Shown: positions 26,339-36,095 of the stretch, piece after piece
Numbering within the stretch: the stretch's first letter is position 1
How the letters are laid out: the number at the start of each line of letters is the position of its first letter
NCBI GenBank assembly: GCA_963714325.1
Contig: CAVQOB010000013.1
Location: 34,304-98,303 of the forward strand
Source: CAVQOB01 sp963714325
GTDB lineage: Bacteria > Pseudomonadota > Alphaproteobacteria > Rhizobiales > Hyphomicrobiaceae
Direction: 5' to 3'
DNA length: 64,000 nt
The notes under the pieces: model-generated
The model's input: the letters and a program-made list of their open reading frames with translations, nothing else
Databases searched by the model: none
Told to the model about the DNA's origin: nothing
Made by a program: the position numbers and the translations under genes

Positions 26339-29300
26339 ATGGCCATCTCGACGCTCAAGCCCGTTCGTAGCTCCAACATGCGAGCCAACGAACCGGCACT
26401 GCCGCCTCGCGACGAAATCGCGGCATATCACTTGTTTGATGAAACGCGACTGATCGGTGGGTTGATTGAGCGCGCCGTCTACACCGGTGACGAGCGTCGC
26501 CGGATTGGCGAATTGGCCAAAACATTCGTCGAAACGGCCCGCGCCAACCGCACCAAGCATGGTGGTATCGATGCCTTCATGCATGAGTATGGTTTGACGT
26601 CCGAAGAAGGCGTCATGTTGATGTGTCTCGCCGAATCGCTGTTGCGCATTCCCGACAGCGAGACCGCCGACCGTTTGATCGCGGAAAAGATCGGTGGCGG
26701 GCAATGGGACCGGCATTTTGGCCGTTCCGACAGCCTCTTCGTCAATGCCTCAACATTCGGATTGATGTTGACTGGGCGCATGGTGCGGCTTGGCGAGGGT
26801 AGCCGCGCCGGCCCATTCGGCCTCGTGAAGCGGATGGTGGCGCGATCGGGCGAACCGGTCATTCGCCAAGCGCTGCGGCAAGCCATGCGCATTCTTGGCG
26901 ACAATTTCGTACTCGGCCGCACGATCGATGAAGCGATCGCGCGCGCAGCACCGCTCGAGCGCAAAGGCTATCGCTTTTCCTACGACGTGCTGGGCGAAGG
27001 TGCGAAGACGGCCAAAGATGCCGAACGCTACTTCGACCGCTACCGGGATGCGCTTGAGAAAGCCGGCAAGGCCGCCGGTCCGTTGGCATCTCAACACGGT
27101 GACGCGTTGATGGCGCGTCCAAGTCTTTCCGTTAAGCTGTCGGCCATTGATCCTCGCTTCGAAGCCGGTCGGAATGAACGGTTGGTGACCGAACTGCTGC
27201 CGCGCATCATGACGCTGGCCAAGGCCGCGCGCAGTCTCGGTATCGGCTTGACGATCGATGCCGAGGAGCAGGACCGTTTGGATCTGACGCTCGATCTCTT
27301 CGGTCGCGCCATGCTCGCGCAGGAGCTCGAAGGTTGGTCCGGGCTTGGGCTCGCAATTCAGGCCTATGGCAAACGGGCGATCCCGGTACTGCGCTGGTTA
27401 CATCGCCTCGCCGAGCAATCGGGCAAACGCATTCCCATTCGCCTCGTCAAGGGCGCCTACTGGGACAGCGAAATCAAATGGGCACAGGAGCGCGGCCTCG
27501 ACGACTATCCCGTGCTGACACGCAAGTTGCACACTGACGTATCGTATCTGGCAGCGATGCGCTTCCTGCTTGGTGCCCCGAACGCGTTCTATCCGCAGTT
27601 TGCCACACACAATGCGCACTCCGTCGCGTCGGCGATTGCGGCCGGCGCTGGCAATTCATTCGAATTTCAACGCCTGCATGGCATGGGCGAGGCACTGTAT
27701 GACCAGATAGCCGGCCCACAAAATCTTGGACACGCCTGCCGAATCTACGCGCCCGTCGGCGGACACGACAATCTGCTCGCTTATCTCGTTCGGCGTCTAT
27801 TGGAAAACGGTGCGAACTCGTCATTTGTCAATCGCTTAGCTGATGATGCCGCACCGGTCGCCGACATCATTCGTGACCCTGTGGAACAGGCGGAAAGGAC
27901 GCGCCAGCAAGGCAGCAAGCCGAGCCGCATAGCAAAACCGGTCGATCTCTTTGCTCCCGAACGGCGCAACAGCCTTGGCTTGGCCCTTTATGAGCCCTCC
28001 GTGCGCGCAATGTTGCATGCCAAGATGGTCGAAGAACTGGCACCATCGTTCGCCGTCGGACCCATTGTAGACGGCAAAGCCTTGACCGCAGGAGACGCTG
28101 CAGAACTCGTCCGTTGCCCACACGATCGCCGCGAGCGAGTCGGCACAGTGCGGTCGGCGTCCCCCGCCGATATCGACGCTGCGATCACCAGTGCGACCGC
28201 GTCCTGGGCCGAATGGGACCGGCGCGGCGGCGAGTACCGCGCGGCAATTTTGGACAAGGCCGCCGACCTCTTCGAACGCGATCGCGTACGTTTGATGGCG
28301 GTCATCATCCGGGAAGCCGGCAAGACACTCGACAACGCACTTGGTGATGTGCGTGAGGCCGTGGATTTCCTGCGCTACTACGCCGCCGAAGCGCGCCGCC
28401 TCTGCAAAGGGCCCGTGGCACTCAAAGGCACGACTGGTGAACTGAATGAAATTGAATTGCGCGCACGCGGGCCTTTCGTGTGCATCGCGCCGTGGAATTT
28501 TCCGATTGCGATCTTCACCGGTCAGGTCGCCGCCGCGCTGGCGGCTGGCAATTCCGTTCTCGCCAAACCCGCCGAGCAAACACCGATTACAGCGTTCCTG
28601 GCCGTCGAACTGATGCATGAAGCCGGCGTGCCGAAATCAGTACTGCATCTGCTGACCGGTGGCGGCAAGGTCGGCGCCGCACTCGTCAAGGATAAGCGAA
28701 CGGCCGGCGTCGCCTTCACTGGGTCGAATGACACCGCCTGGGCCATTCAGAAAGCGCTGGCCGAACGGCGCGGCGTGATCATTCCATTCATCGCCGAAAC
28801 CGGCGGCATCAACGCCATGATCGCCGACAGCTCAGCGCTGCCGGAGCAAGTAGTCCGCGACGTTGTCCGATCGGCATTCGATTCAGCCGGCCAGCGGTGC
28901 TCAGCGGCTCGCGTATTGTTTATTCAACGTGACGTCGCCAATCCGATGATTGAGATGCTGAAAGGCGCGATGCAGACGCTCGTGGTCGGAGATCCCATGG
29001 ACGACGCGACTGACGTCGGTCCCGTGATCGACGAAGCGGCACAGGATTCCCTCGATGCGCACAAACTGCGGATGCAGAAATCCGCCATTGAACTGATCGA
29101 CCTCAATTTACCGGACAGCTGCCTCGCCGGAACCTATGTGACGCCGGCCGCCTACGAGATCGAGCGCATCGGACAATCTGGAGCACGAGGTGTTCGGGCC
29201 GATCCTTCACGTGGTGCGGTTCGACGGCGGACATCTCGACAAAGTCGTCGACGCCATCAATGCGCACGGGCTTCGGCCTGACTCTCGGATTGCACAGCCG

Positions 29301-29535
29301 CATTGCTGCGACGGCCGATTTCGTGGCAGAGCATGCCCGCGTCGGCAATCTCTACGTCAATCGGAACCAGATTGGCGCCGTGGTTGGCGTTCAGCCATTC
29401 GGTGGCGACGGACTATCCGGCACCGGCCCGAAGGCTGGAGGTCCGCACTACCTCGCTCGCTTCGCAACGGAGCGCGCTCGCACCGTCGACATCACCGCGA
29501 GTGGCGGCAACGTGCAGCTCTTTAGGCGAGGCTGA
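26339..29535 (+). pseudogene. putA: Bifunctional proline dehydrogenase / glutamate-semialdehyde dehydrogenase, frame disrupted near its 3' end
   Basis: PutA oxidises proline to glutamate. The proline dehydrogenase barrel spans about residues 150-470 (RLVKGAYWDSEIKWA, PQFATHNAHS). The aldehyde dehydrogenase follows, with FSGR-like cofactor segments, ETGG and catalytic Cys in SAGQRCSAARVLF. No N-terminal ribbon-helix-helix is present, so it is not the autoregulatory type. The frame runs to 29281 as one piece (980 residues), but family similarity leaves it at 29177 (extra T) and shifts again at 29271 (extra C). Removing both bases restores a 1064-residue protein ending ASGGNVQLFRRG, the normal length. 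Probably functional in the organism. Confidence 0.9.
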
Positions 29536-29568
29536 CTAAGATATTCGAGATTGGTCCAGAGGATCGTC

Positions 29569-31436
29569 ATGGCCGCTGTCCGTAAAACCAAAGCAAAGCC
29601 AGAAACACCGCGCGATGCGACGGCTGCATTTCTCAATGTTGACGACATCGGCGCGCGGCTACGCGTGGCGTGAGCGCCTGGGCACAGCGTCGAATTCCCT
29701 GGCCTTGACCATCAGTCAGCGTCATGGGCTCCCTGAGTCTACTCGGCCGTGTACTCGCTGCGCGGGACGTTGGCCTCGATGATGTGGCGGTCTTTCTTGA
29801 TCCCACGATCAAAGCGCTGATGCCTGATCCGAATACGCTGCAGGACATGGCGAAGGCGGCAGCGCGGCTCGCCGACGCCATCCAGAAGCGGCAGAACGTA
29901 GCGATCTTCGGCGACTACGACGTCGATGGCGCCTGCTCGGCGGCGCTAATGCGGCGGTTTTTCGCGCATCACGGGCTTGGTGCACGCATCTATATTCCCG
30001 ATCGGATTTTCGAAGGGTATGGCCCCAATCCCTCAGCGATCGAAGGGCTGATTGAGGATGGATCGCCAACTGATCGTCACGGTCGACTGCGGCACGACGA
30101 GCTTCGAGTCGCTCGCCGTTGCCCGAAAACTCGGCTGCGACGTCGTCGTCATCGATCACCATCAGGCCGATGAAGTTCTCCCTGAGGTGGCCGCCGTCGT
30201 CAATCCCAACCGGCAAGATGATCTTTCGGGGCTCGGGCACCTGTGTGCGGCCGGCGTCGTCTTCCTCGTCCTGGTGGCGGTGACGCGCGAGCTGCGCAAC
30301 GCGGGGTTACTACGGAGTCGACAACCCGCCGCCCGATCTCCTCGAACCTGCTGGATCTTGTCGCGCTCGCAACGGTCTGCGATGTCGTGCCGCTGAAGAC
30401 ACTCAACCGAGCCTACGTGACCAAAGGCCTGCAGGTCATGAAGTCGCGCCAGAACGTCGGCCTCAAGGCGCTGTTCGATGCGGCCGGCCTCGATACCGCG
30501 CCGACGCCTTATCATCTCGGCTTTGTTCTCGGCCCCCGCATCAATGCCGGCGGTCGGATCGGTGACGCGGCGCTTGGCTCACGCCTGCTGTCGCTTGAGG
30601 ACGATGCGGAAGCGGCCAAAATCGCAGTGACGCTTGATCGCCTCAATCGCGAGCGTAAAGCCATCGAAACGCAGATGCTCGAAGAGGCCATGGCGGAGGC
30701 CGATCGGCTGGTCGACGAACATCCGGACTTGCCCCTGCTGATCGTCGGCTCGGAGACGTGGCACAAAGGGGTCGTTGGTCTTGTATCCAGCCGGTTGACC
30801 GAGCGGTTCCATAGACCGAGCTGCGTCATCGCCTGGGGCGACGGCGCCGGCCCGTCGAAGGATGAGGGCACGGGCTCACTGCGGTCGATCGCCGGCGTCG
30901 ATATCGGCGGCGCGATACGTGCCGCCGTTGCCGCTGGCCATCTGAAGAAGGGCGGCGGCCACGCTATGGCTGCCGGCCTCACCGTCACACGTGAAAAGCT
31001 GCCAACACTCAAGGCGTTTCTCGAAATAGCACTCGCCACGTCGGCAACCCGGGCGCGCGCTGCGGCCGGCCTCGACATGGACGGCGCGTTGACGCCCGCC
31101 AGCGTCACCGCCGAACTCATGCAATTGATCGAACGCGCCGGACCCTTTGGCCAGGGCAACCCGCAGCCCCGCTTTGCATTCCCGGCACATCGCGTCAAAT
31201 TCGCAAAGGTCGTCGGCAATGCGCATGTCCGTTGTGCGCTCGAGGCGGGCGATGGCACACGGCTCGACGCTATTGCCTTCCGCGCGGCCGGCCAACCGCT
31301 CGGCGACCTGCTGATGGGGTCAGGCGGGCTGCCGATCCACATCGCTGGTCACTTGCGCCGCGACACCTGGGGCGGGCGGGACAAGATCGAGCTCTTCATC
31401 GAGGATGCCGCTGATCCCCGACAGCAGGGCCGCTGA
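29569..31436 (+). pseudogene. recJ: Single-stranded-DNA-specific exonuclease RecJ, frame disrupted
   Basis: RecJ is the 5'-3' single-strand exonuclease of recombination and mismatch repair. The DHH motifs are all present in pieces: FGDYDVDGACSAALM, VTVDCGTTS, VVIDHHQ and GHLCAAGVVF, then the DHHA1 part with KKGGGHAMAAG. Five single-base insertions break the frame, at about 29646-29656, 29738, 30066, 30307 and 30347. Correcting them gives 620 residues from ATG 29569, which is the family length. From 30348 onward the frame is continuous to the stop. It starts 33 nt after putA. Probably intact in the organism. Confidence 0.88.
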
Positions 31437-31539
31437 GCCGAGCTCAGGTCCCGGGCAGCGGAGCATTGGCGCGAGAATGGGCTTGCCCACATCGGCGCGG
31501 CCGGGATACTGACAGGGCGACGTCAAGGACCCGCGAGAC

Positions 31540-32406
31540 ATGACCAGCGTAAATGCATCCGCAAATGTTCGCGCGCCGAGCTTTCAATTGCCGGCGAACA
31601 GCTGCGATGCCCACTGTCATGTGTTCGGGCCGGCGGCGCGCTTTCCTTATGCAACAGACCGGCGATATACGCCGGACGATGCCCCCAAGGAGGCGCTGGC
31701 GGCGCTGCACCAACGACTCGGCCTGTCGCGCGCCGTTATTGTTCAGGCGAGCTGTCACGGTACTGACAACCGTGCGATGCTCGACTGTATTGCGACTGCG
31801 CCAGGCCGTCTGCGCGGCGTCGCCATCGTCGACGACAGTTTCGAAGACCGCGACCTCGCGCGCTTGCAAGACGGTGGCGTGCGCGGCGTCCGCTTCAATT
31901 TCGTCCGCCATCTCGGCGGCGCCCCGGACATGCGCGTGATGCGCGCCGTGATCGACCGGATCGCGTCGCTCGGCTGGCATGTCGTGCTGCATCTCGATGC
32001 GACGGACATCGCGAGCCTCAGCGACATGATCGGCACCTTGCGAATTCCGTTTGTGATCGATCACATGGGGCGAGTGGACGCGCGGCTTGGCGTCGAACAA
32101 CCGGCGTTCCAAGCGCTGTTGACGATCGCGCGCAACGAAGACTGCTGGATCAAGGTGTCCGGAGCTGAACGCATTGCCGAGCCGCCGTTTACCACCGCTG
32201 TACCCCTCGCGAAAGCGCTGATGACGGCGATCCCCGATCGCGTGTTGTGGGGGACGGACTTCCCCCACCCCAACTTGAAGCATTCGGTCGACGAAGCCGA
32301 TCTCGTCGATCTGCTGCCGCGCTATGCCGATCTGCAGGGACTGGAGAAGCTGCTCGTCAATAACCCGGCGCAGCTCTATGGTTTTGCTTCAACGGGGGCT
32401 GCATGA
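31540..32406 (+). CDS. Amidohydrolase of the 2-pyrone-4,6-dicarboxylate lactonase (LigI) type
   Basis: A 288-residue TIM-barrel metallohydrolase with CDAHCHVFGP (metal-binding HxH, ~24), the LigI-type substrate loop FPYATDRRYTPDDAP (~37-51), VIDHMGR (~174) and the catalytic Asp in WGTDFPHPN (~243). LigI hydrolyses 2-pyrone-4,6-dicarboxylate in the protocatechuate/gallate meta-cleavage route. The product flows toward oxaloacetate and pyruvate. Its stop overlaps the next start by 4 nt, so it belongs to one operon with a Bug-type binding protein and an extradiol dioxygenase. Confidence 0.85.
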   Translation: MTSVNASANVRAPSFQLPANSCDAHCHVFGPAARFPYATDRRYTPDDAPKEALAALHQRLGLSRAVIVQASCHGTDNRAMLDCIATAPGRLRGVAIVDDSFEDRDLARLQDGGVRGVRFNFVRHLGGAPDMRVMRAVIDRIASLGWHVVLHLDATDIASLSDMIGTLRIPFVIDHMGRVDARLGVEQPAFQALLTIARNEDCWIKVSGAERIAEPPFTTAVPLAKALMTAIPDRVLWGTDFPHPNLKHSVDEADLVDLLPRYADLQGLEKLLVNNPAQLYGFASTGAA

Positions 32407-33374
32407 CAACGCGACGCAAACTGCTGGGTGGAATGACGGCGTTGACGCTGCTGCCACATGCGGCGCCGGCGCAAAGCAAATTTCCCGACAAGCCCGTACG
32501 CGTCATCGTGCCGTTTGGGCCCGGCGGATTGGCCGACGTCACCATCCGTATCGTCGCCGACAAACTCGCGGGCCTGCTCGGACAACCGATCATCGTGATG
32601 AATCAGCCGGGTGCCGGCGGTGTCACCGCTGCCAAGACCGTGCTTGGCGCACCGGCCGACGGATACACCCTTGCGCTGTTCACCAACGGGACTGCGATCA
32701 GCGTGCCGCTCGTCAAGTCGATGGGTTTCGATCCGGTTGCCGAATTCGTGCCGGTTTGCGGCCTTGGTCTCTTTGATTTTGTGTTCGTGACAGCAGGTCC
32801 CGCACCTTACAAAACGTTGCCCGACTTTATTGCTGCGGCTAAGGCGAAGCCGGGAACCCTGAACATCGGGACGATCAATATAGGCTCCAGTCAGAATCTG
32901 TCGGCAGCGCTGTTCAAGTCGATGACCGGTGTCGATTGCCAGATTGTGCCGTTCCGGACCACGCCTGAAGTACTGACTGCGACGCTGCGCCAGGATGTCC
33001 AGCTGGCGGTCGATGGCTACGCGGCGGTTAAGGGATTGCTGGGTGACGGCCAACTGCGCGCACTAGCAACGTCGGGGCCGCAGCGCTCAGCGAGCCTCAA
33101 GGATACGCCGGCGGCGGCCGAGAGCGGCGTTGCCGGATTTGACGTCACCTCGTGGAATGCTGTCTTCGCTGCAGCCGGCACGCCAGCCGATGTCGTCACG
33201 CTTCTCAATACCAAGATCCGCGACGCGCTCAATGACCAAGACGTGATCCAACGCCTCGCCGATCTTGGCATTGCCACCTATGGTGGGCCACCGGCCGACA
33301 TTGGAGCGCGCTTGCGCGCCGACATTGTGAAATGGGGCGGGGTCATCGAGCGGGCCGGCGTCGCAAAACAATAA
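32403..33374 (+). CDS. Tripartite tricarboxylate transporter substrate-binding protein (Bug family)
   Basis: A 323-residue periplasmic binding protein with a Tat/Sec-like signal (TTRRKLLGGMTALTLLP, cut near APAQS) and the family stretches FPDKPVRVIVPFGPGGLADV and NQPGAGGVTAAKTV. Bug proteins bind carboxylates or aromatic acids for TctAB permeases, or act as orphan sensors. No permease is encoded here, so it may be an orphan. The start overlaps the lactonase stop (ATGA). Confidence 0.92.
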   Translation: MTTRRKLLGGMTALTLLPHAAPAQSKFPDKPVRVIVPFGPGGLADVTIRIVADKLAGLLGQPIIVMNQPGAGGVTAAKTVLGAPADGYTLALFTNGTAISVPLVKSMGFDPVAEFVPVCGLGLFDFVFVTAGPAPYKTLPDFIAAAKAKPGTLNIGTINIGSSQNLSAALFKSMTGVDCQIVPFRTTPEVLTATLRQDVQLAVDGYAAVKGLLGDGQLRALATSGPQRSASLKDTPAAAESGVAGFDVTSWNAVFAAAGTPADVVTLLNTKIRDALNDQDVIQRLADLGIATYGGPPADIGARLRADIVKWGGVIERAGVAKQ

Positions 33375-33397
33375 CGGACGAATAGACAGAGGACCCA

Positions 33398-34348
33398 ATG
33401 CAGCACGAGCCCTGCTATGACATTGCGCATCTCGCGCATATCGAACTATTGACCAACAAACCTGAGGCGAGCCTCGATTTCTTCGTCAACATTCTCGGCT
33501 TGACCGAGAGCGGGCGCGAAGGGGATTCCGTCTATTTGCGCGCCTATGACGACTATGAGTTTCACACTCTCAAACTGACCGCTGCTGCAACGACCGGCAT
33601 TGCCCATGTTGGCTACCGGGCTGCAAATGCGGCAGCGCTGGAACGGCGAGTTGCCGCCATCGAACGGCTTGGCGCAGGAATCGGCTGGGTCGACGGCGAT
33701 CTCGGGCACGGGCGTGCCTATCGGTTCAAAGATCCCGACGATCATGTCTTCGAGATCTACTATGATACACGCTGGTATGAAGCGCCGGCCGCCGAGAAAC
33801 CCGCATTGAAGAATCAAGCCCAGCGCAATCACGGCCGCGGCGTTGGCGTGCGACGGCTCGATCACTTCAATCTGCTGGCGCAGGATGTCGGCGCGATCCG
33901 TGATTTCCTGCCGAAAGCACTCGGCAGCCGCGTGACCGAGCAGATCATGCTGGACAGCGGTAGCGTCGGCGCCTGCTGGTTCACGGTGAACAACAAAACC
34001 TACGACGTCGCCTACACGCGCGACCACACCAGCATGCGCGGCCGCTTCCACCACATCACCTATGCCGTCGACAGCCGCGAACAGGTGCTGCAAGCCGCCG
34101 ACGTATTTCTTGAAAATGGCGTCTACATCGAGACGGGACCGCATAAGCATGCGATCCAGCAGACGTTCTTCTTGTATGTCTATGAACCGGCCGGCAATCG
34201 TGTCGAGGTGGCAAGCGCCGGCGCGCGCCTGATCCTGGCGCCGGATTGGCAGACCATCACCTGGACCGAAGCCGAACGCAAAAAAGGTCAGGCGTGGGGG
34301 CTGAAGACGATCGAGAGCTTCCACACCTACGGGACACCGCCCGCTTGA
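33398..34348 (+). CDS. Extradiol ring-cleavage dioxygenase (VOC, catechol 2,3-dioxygenase type)
   Basis: A 316-residue protein with two VOC modules. The N-terminal module starts at AHLAHIELLTNKPEASLDFF. The C-terminal module carries the candidate Fe(II) ligands of type I extradiol enzymes: His in LDHFNLL (~149), His in RFHHITYAVD (~211) and Glu in GNRVEVAS (~268). It would open a catecholic ring. It lies 23 nt after the binding protein gene, with a GAGGACCC-like site. Together with the LigI-type hydrolase it points to meta-cleavage of a lignin-type aromatic. Confidence 0.87.
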   Translation: MQHEPCYDIAHLAHIELLTNKPEASLDFFVNILGLTESGREGDSVYLRAYDDYEFHTLKLTAAATTGIAHVGYRAANAAALERRVAAIERLGAGIGWVDGDLGHGRAYRFKDPDDHVFEIYYDTRWYEAPAAEKPALKNQAQRNHGRGVGVRRLDHFNLLAQDVGAIRDFLPKALGSRVTEQIMLDSGSVGACWFTVNNKTYDVAYTRDHTSMRGRFHHITYAVDSREQVLQAADVFLENGVYIETGPHKHAIQQTFFLYVYEPAGNRVEVASAGARLILAPDWQTITWTEAERKKGQAWGLKTIESFHTYGTPPA

Positions 34349-34365
34349 ATCAGCTAATGATCCGC

Positions 34366-34917
34366 TCAGCGCGGCGGGCGGCGGCGACGGGCGTTCGGAT
34401 CCTCGTCGGTTTGCGTCGACCAGCCGCTGGCAGGCGCCACCGGCTGCGGCGTGGCGGCGCGGCCCGGTTGTTTCGCGGGCGGGGGTGGCGCAACGGCCGC
34501 AACTGCTTTCGGCAATCCGCACTCCGTCAGCCAGACATCGAACACCGGATGTTCCATGGCGTTAAGGCCGGGACTTTCGGCAAACATCCAGCCTGAGAAA
34601 ATGCGCTTCTGCGACCCATCGAGCTGATTTTCTTCAACCTGCACGAATGTCGTCGTTTTCGGCGCCTCGGTCGAGGATCGTGAATAGCAAACACGCGGCG
34701 TGATCTTCAATGCGCCGAACTTTTGCGTTTCACCAAGCTTGATCTCAAGCCGTTGGATGCGGGCGGTGACTTTATCAAGCGCCGCAAAGACCGCGACCTG
34801 ATTTTCAATGCGCTGCGCGGCAGCCGGTACTGACAACAGCCACACCAACCCCAAGCCGCCGACGCAACGAGCGACAAGCGGTACAAGCGCTACAGTGCAA
34901 TGTCGCTGAATCGTCAT
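34366..34917 (-). CDS. DUF2155 protein
   Basis: A protein of about 183 residues. A signal peptide ends at SVPAAAQ. The DUF2155 core follows: AALDKVTARIQ, a tail of FGALKITPRVCYS, then IFSGWMFAESPGLNAMEHPVFDVWLTEC, with two conserved cysteines. The C-terminus is Pro/Arg-rich and disordered. DUF2155 proteins are periplasmic and specific to alphaproteobacteria. They usually sit next to the NDUFA12-like gene, as here, though their role is unknown. The start at MTIQRH is chosen for the signal peptide; 34944 is an alternative. Confidence 0.87.
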   Translation of the reverse strand: MTIQRHCTVALVPLVARCVGGLGLVWLLSVPAAAQRIENQVAVFAALDKVTARIQRLEIKLGETQKFGALKITPRVCYSRSSTEAPKTTTFVQVEENQLDGSQKRIFSGWMFAESPGLNAMEHPVFDVWLTECGLPKAVAAVAPPPPAKQPGRAATPQPVAPASGWSTQTDEDPNARRRRPPR

Positions 34918-35015
34918 ACCATTCGTGCTCTGTCCGCCTTGCATGGTCCCGTCGAACGCCTAGCACGTCGCGGAGAAACGTGGCTTCCCGATGACCGCCA
35001 AATGCAAGACAACGG

Positions 35016-35414
35016 TCAGCTCGGCCGCCAGGGCTTGTAATCGCCGGTGGCCTTGGGTCGGGTGCCAGCCGCCAGAATCGATCCGGACGGCCGATAGGCA
35101 TCGGGCGTTCCCGTCATGTTGGCACGGTGCGGTTTTTGCCAAGGTTGCGGGCGATAGTCTTCAGCCACTGGCGGTATGTCCGTCGAATAGTGCATCCAAC
35201 CGTGCCATTCCGCCGGGATGAACGAGGCTTCCGCGCCGTCGCGATAAATGACCCACCGACGCGGCACACCCAATGGCCCGACGCCCTTGGATTGGACATA
35301 GTAGATATTGCCCATCCCGTCCGTACCAACCTTCCGGCCACGCAACCGCGTGTAAAGGCGGTTCGACCAGGTGTTGCCACCCCACCAGCTGAAGATCTCA
35401 GACAGAATGCTCAT
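35016..35414 (-). CDS. NDUFA12-family complex I accessory subunit
   Basis: A 132-residue protein with the family motifs FSWWGGNTWSNRLYT, GTDGMGNIYY, RRWVIYRDGAEASFIPAEWHGWMHY and a C-terminal YKPW. It is the alphaproteobacterial counterpart of mitochondrial NDUFA12, an accessory subunit at the matrix arm of NADH:ubiquinone oxidoreductase. The core nuo genes are elsewhere. It lies about 100 nt upstream of the DUF2155 gene on the same strand. Confidence 0.95.
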   Translation of the reverse strand: MSILSEIFSWWGGNTWSNRLYTRLRGRKVGTDGMGNIYYVQSKGVGPLGVPRRWVIYRDGAEASFIPAEWHGWMHYSTDIPPVAEDYRPQPWQKPHRANMTGTPDAYRPSGSILAAGTRPKATGDYKPWRPS

Positions 35415-36095
35415 CCGTGCCCCTGAATTCCCATGGCATCGACGTCAAATCGTTGCGCCGCTTATGCCACCACGGTCGACTCCGGTCCAGTGTTGCAGTG
35501 GGCGCTGCAAATGCGCCACACTCGACCAAGAAGCACCGCCAAAATATACGCTCTCAGCCGCCACACCGAGTCCAAGTCCGGTTTATCCCCACCCTCACCG
35601 CGAGGCCGCCAAGCCGGAAAGTCAGCCAGTCCTTGGAATTCCTGGAACTATTCCCACAGGTTTTACCGGCGCATCCCGTCAATCTCTACATCTAGTATGG
35701 TGGTATCCGCCACCCACAAGCCGTCGTGACGAACGGATCGAATCGGCCTAGCTTGAGGTCATCGGCAGCCGAGTGTGTTTATGGCGCCAGAGTGACCATC
35801 AGTCGATCGCCCGTTCTTGGGAACATCCCGAAAAGAACGGGCTTTTATACGGCCTTTCGGTCACGCGTTTCGTATAGTTGCAAACGAGTAACACTGGCAG
35901 CTCTTGCGTAAGCAAGCGCGATAGCCAAGTGACCGTTGTGTTCGCGTCCCCTGTGCCACTGCGGCAGCCTTGAGGGTTATCAAGCCAAGCGCAGACAGCA
36001 ATATTCGCGGGCTCGGTTGTGCCTGTCGATTCGTGCCGCGTTCGGCAGTGCCTGACGAGCCCGAGTTCCTGAACCAGAACCCGGGGCTTTTGAAA
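35415..36095. other. Long intergenic region upstream of nrdJ and the NDUFA12 gene
   Basis: About 680 bp between divergent genes. Short frames here have no start or domain support. It contains one clear intrinsic terminator (35809-35846). The nrdJ leader of about 250 nt follows it. A GCCACTG at 35955-35961 resembles part of a cobalamin riboswitch, but the rest of that structure is not found. Confidence 0.6.
35809..35846 (+). terminator. Rho-independent terminator
   Basis: GCCCGTTCTT (35809-35818) pairs perfectly with AAGAACGGGC (35833-35842) and is followed by TTTT. It is oriented for plus-strand transcription, yet no plus-strand gene ends within 1.4 kb upstream. It therefore ends either a small RNA or a long nrdJ leader. 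Confidence 0.8.

Noticed and set aside
29177..30347. Programmed frameshifting in putA and recJ
   Set aside because: Seven independent shifts with no slippery sites or conserved structures, in genes not known to use recoding, fit sequencing insertions better.
35940..35975. GCCACTG resembling a cobalamin riboswitch upstream of the B12-dependent nrdJ
   Set aside because: The conserved B12 box and the other stems of the riboswitch are not found around it. A seven-base match alone is weak.
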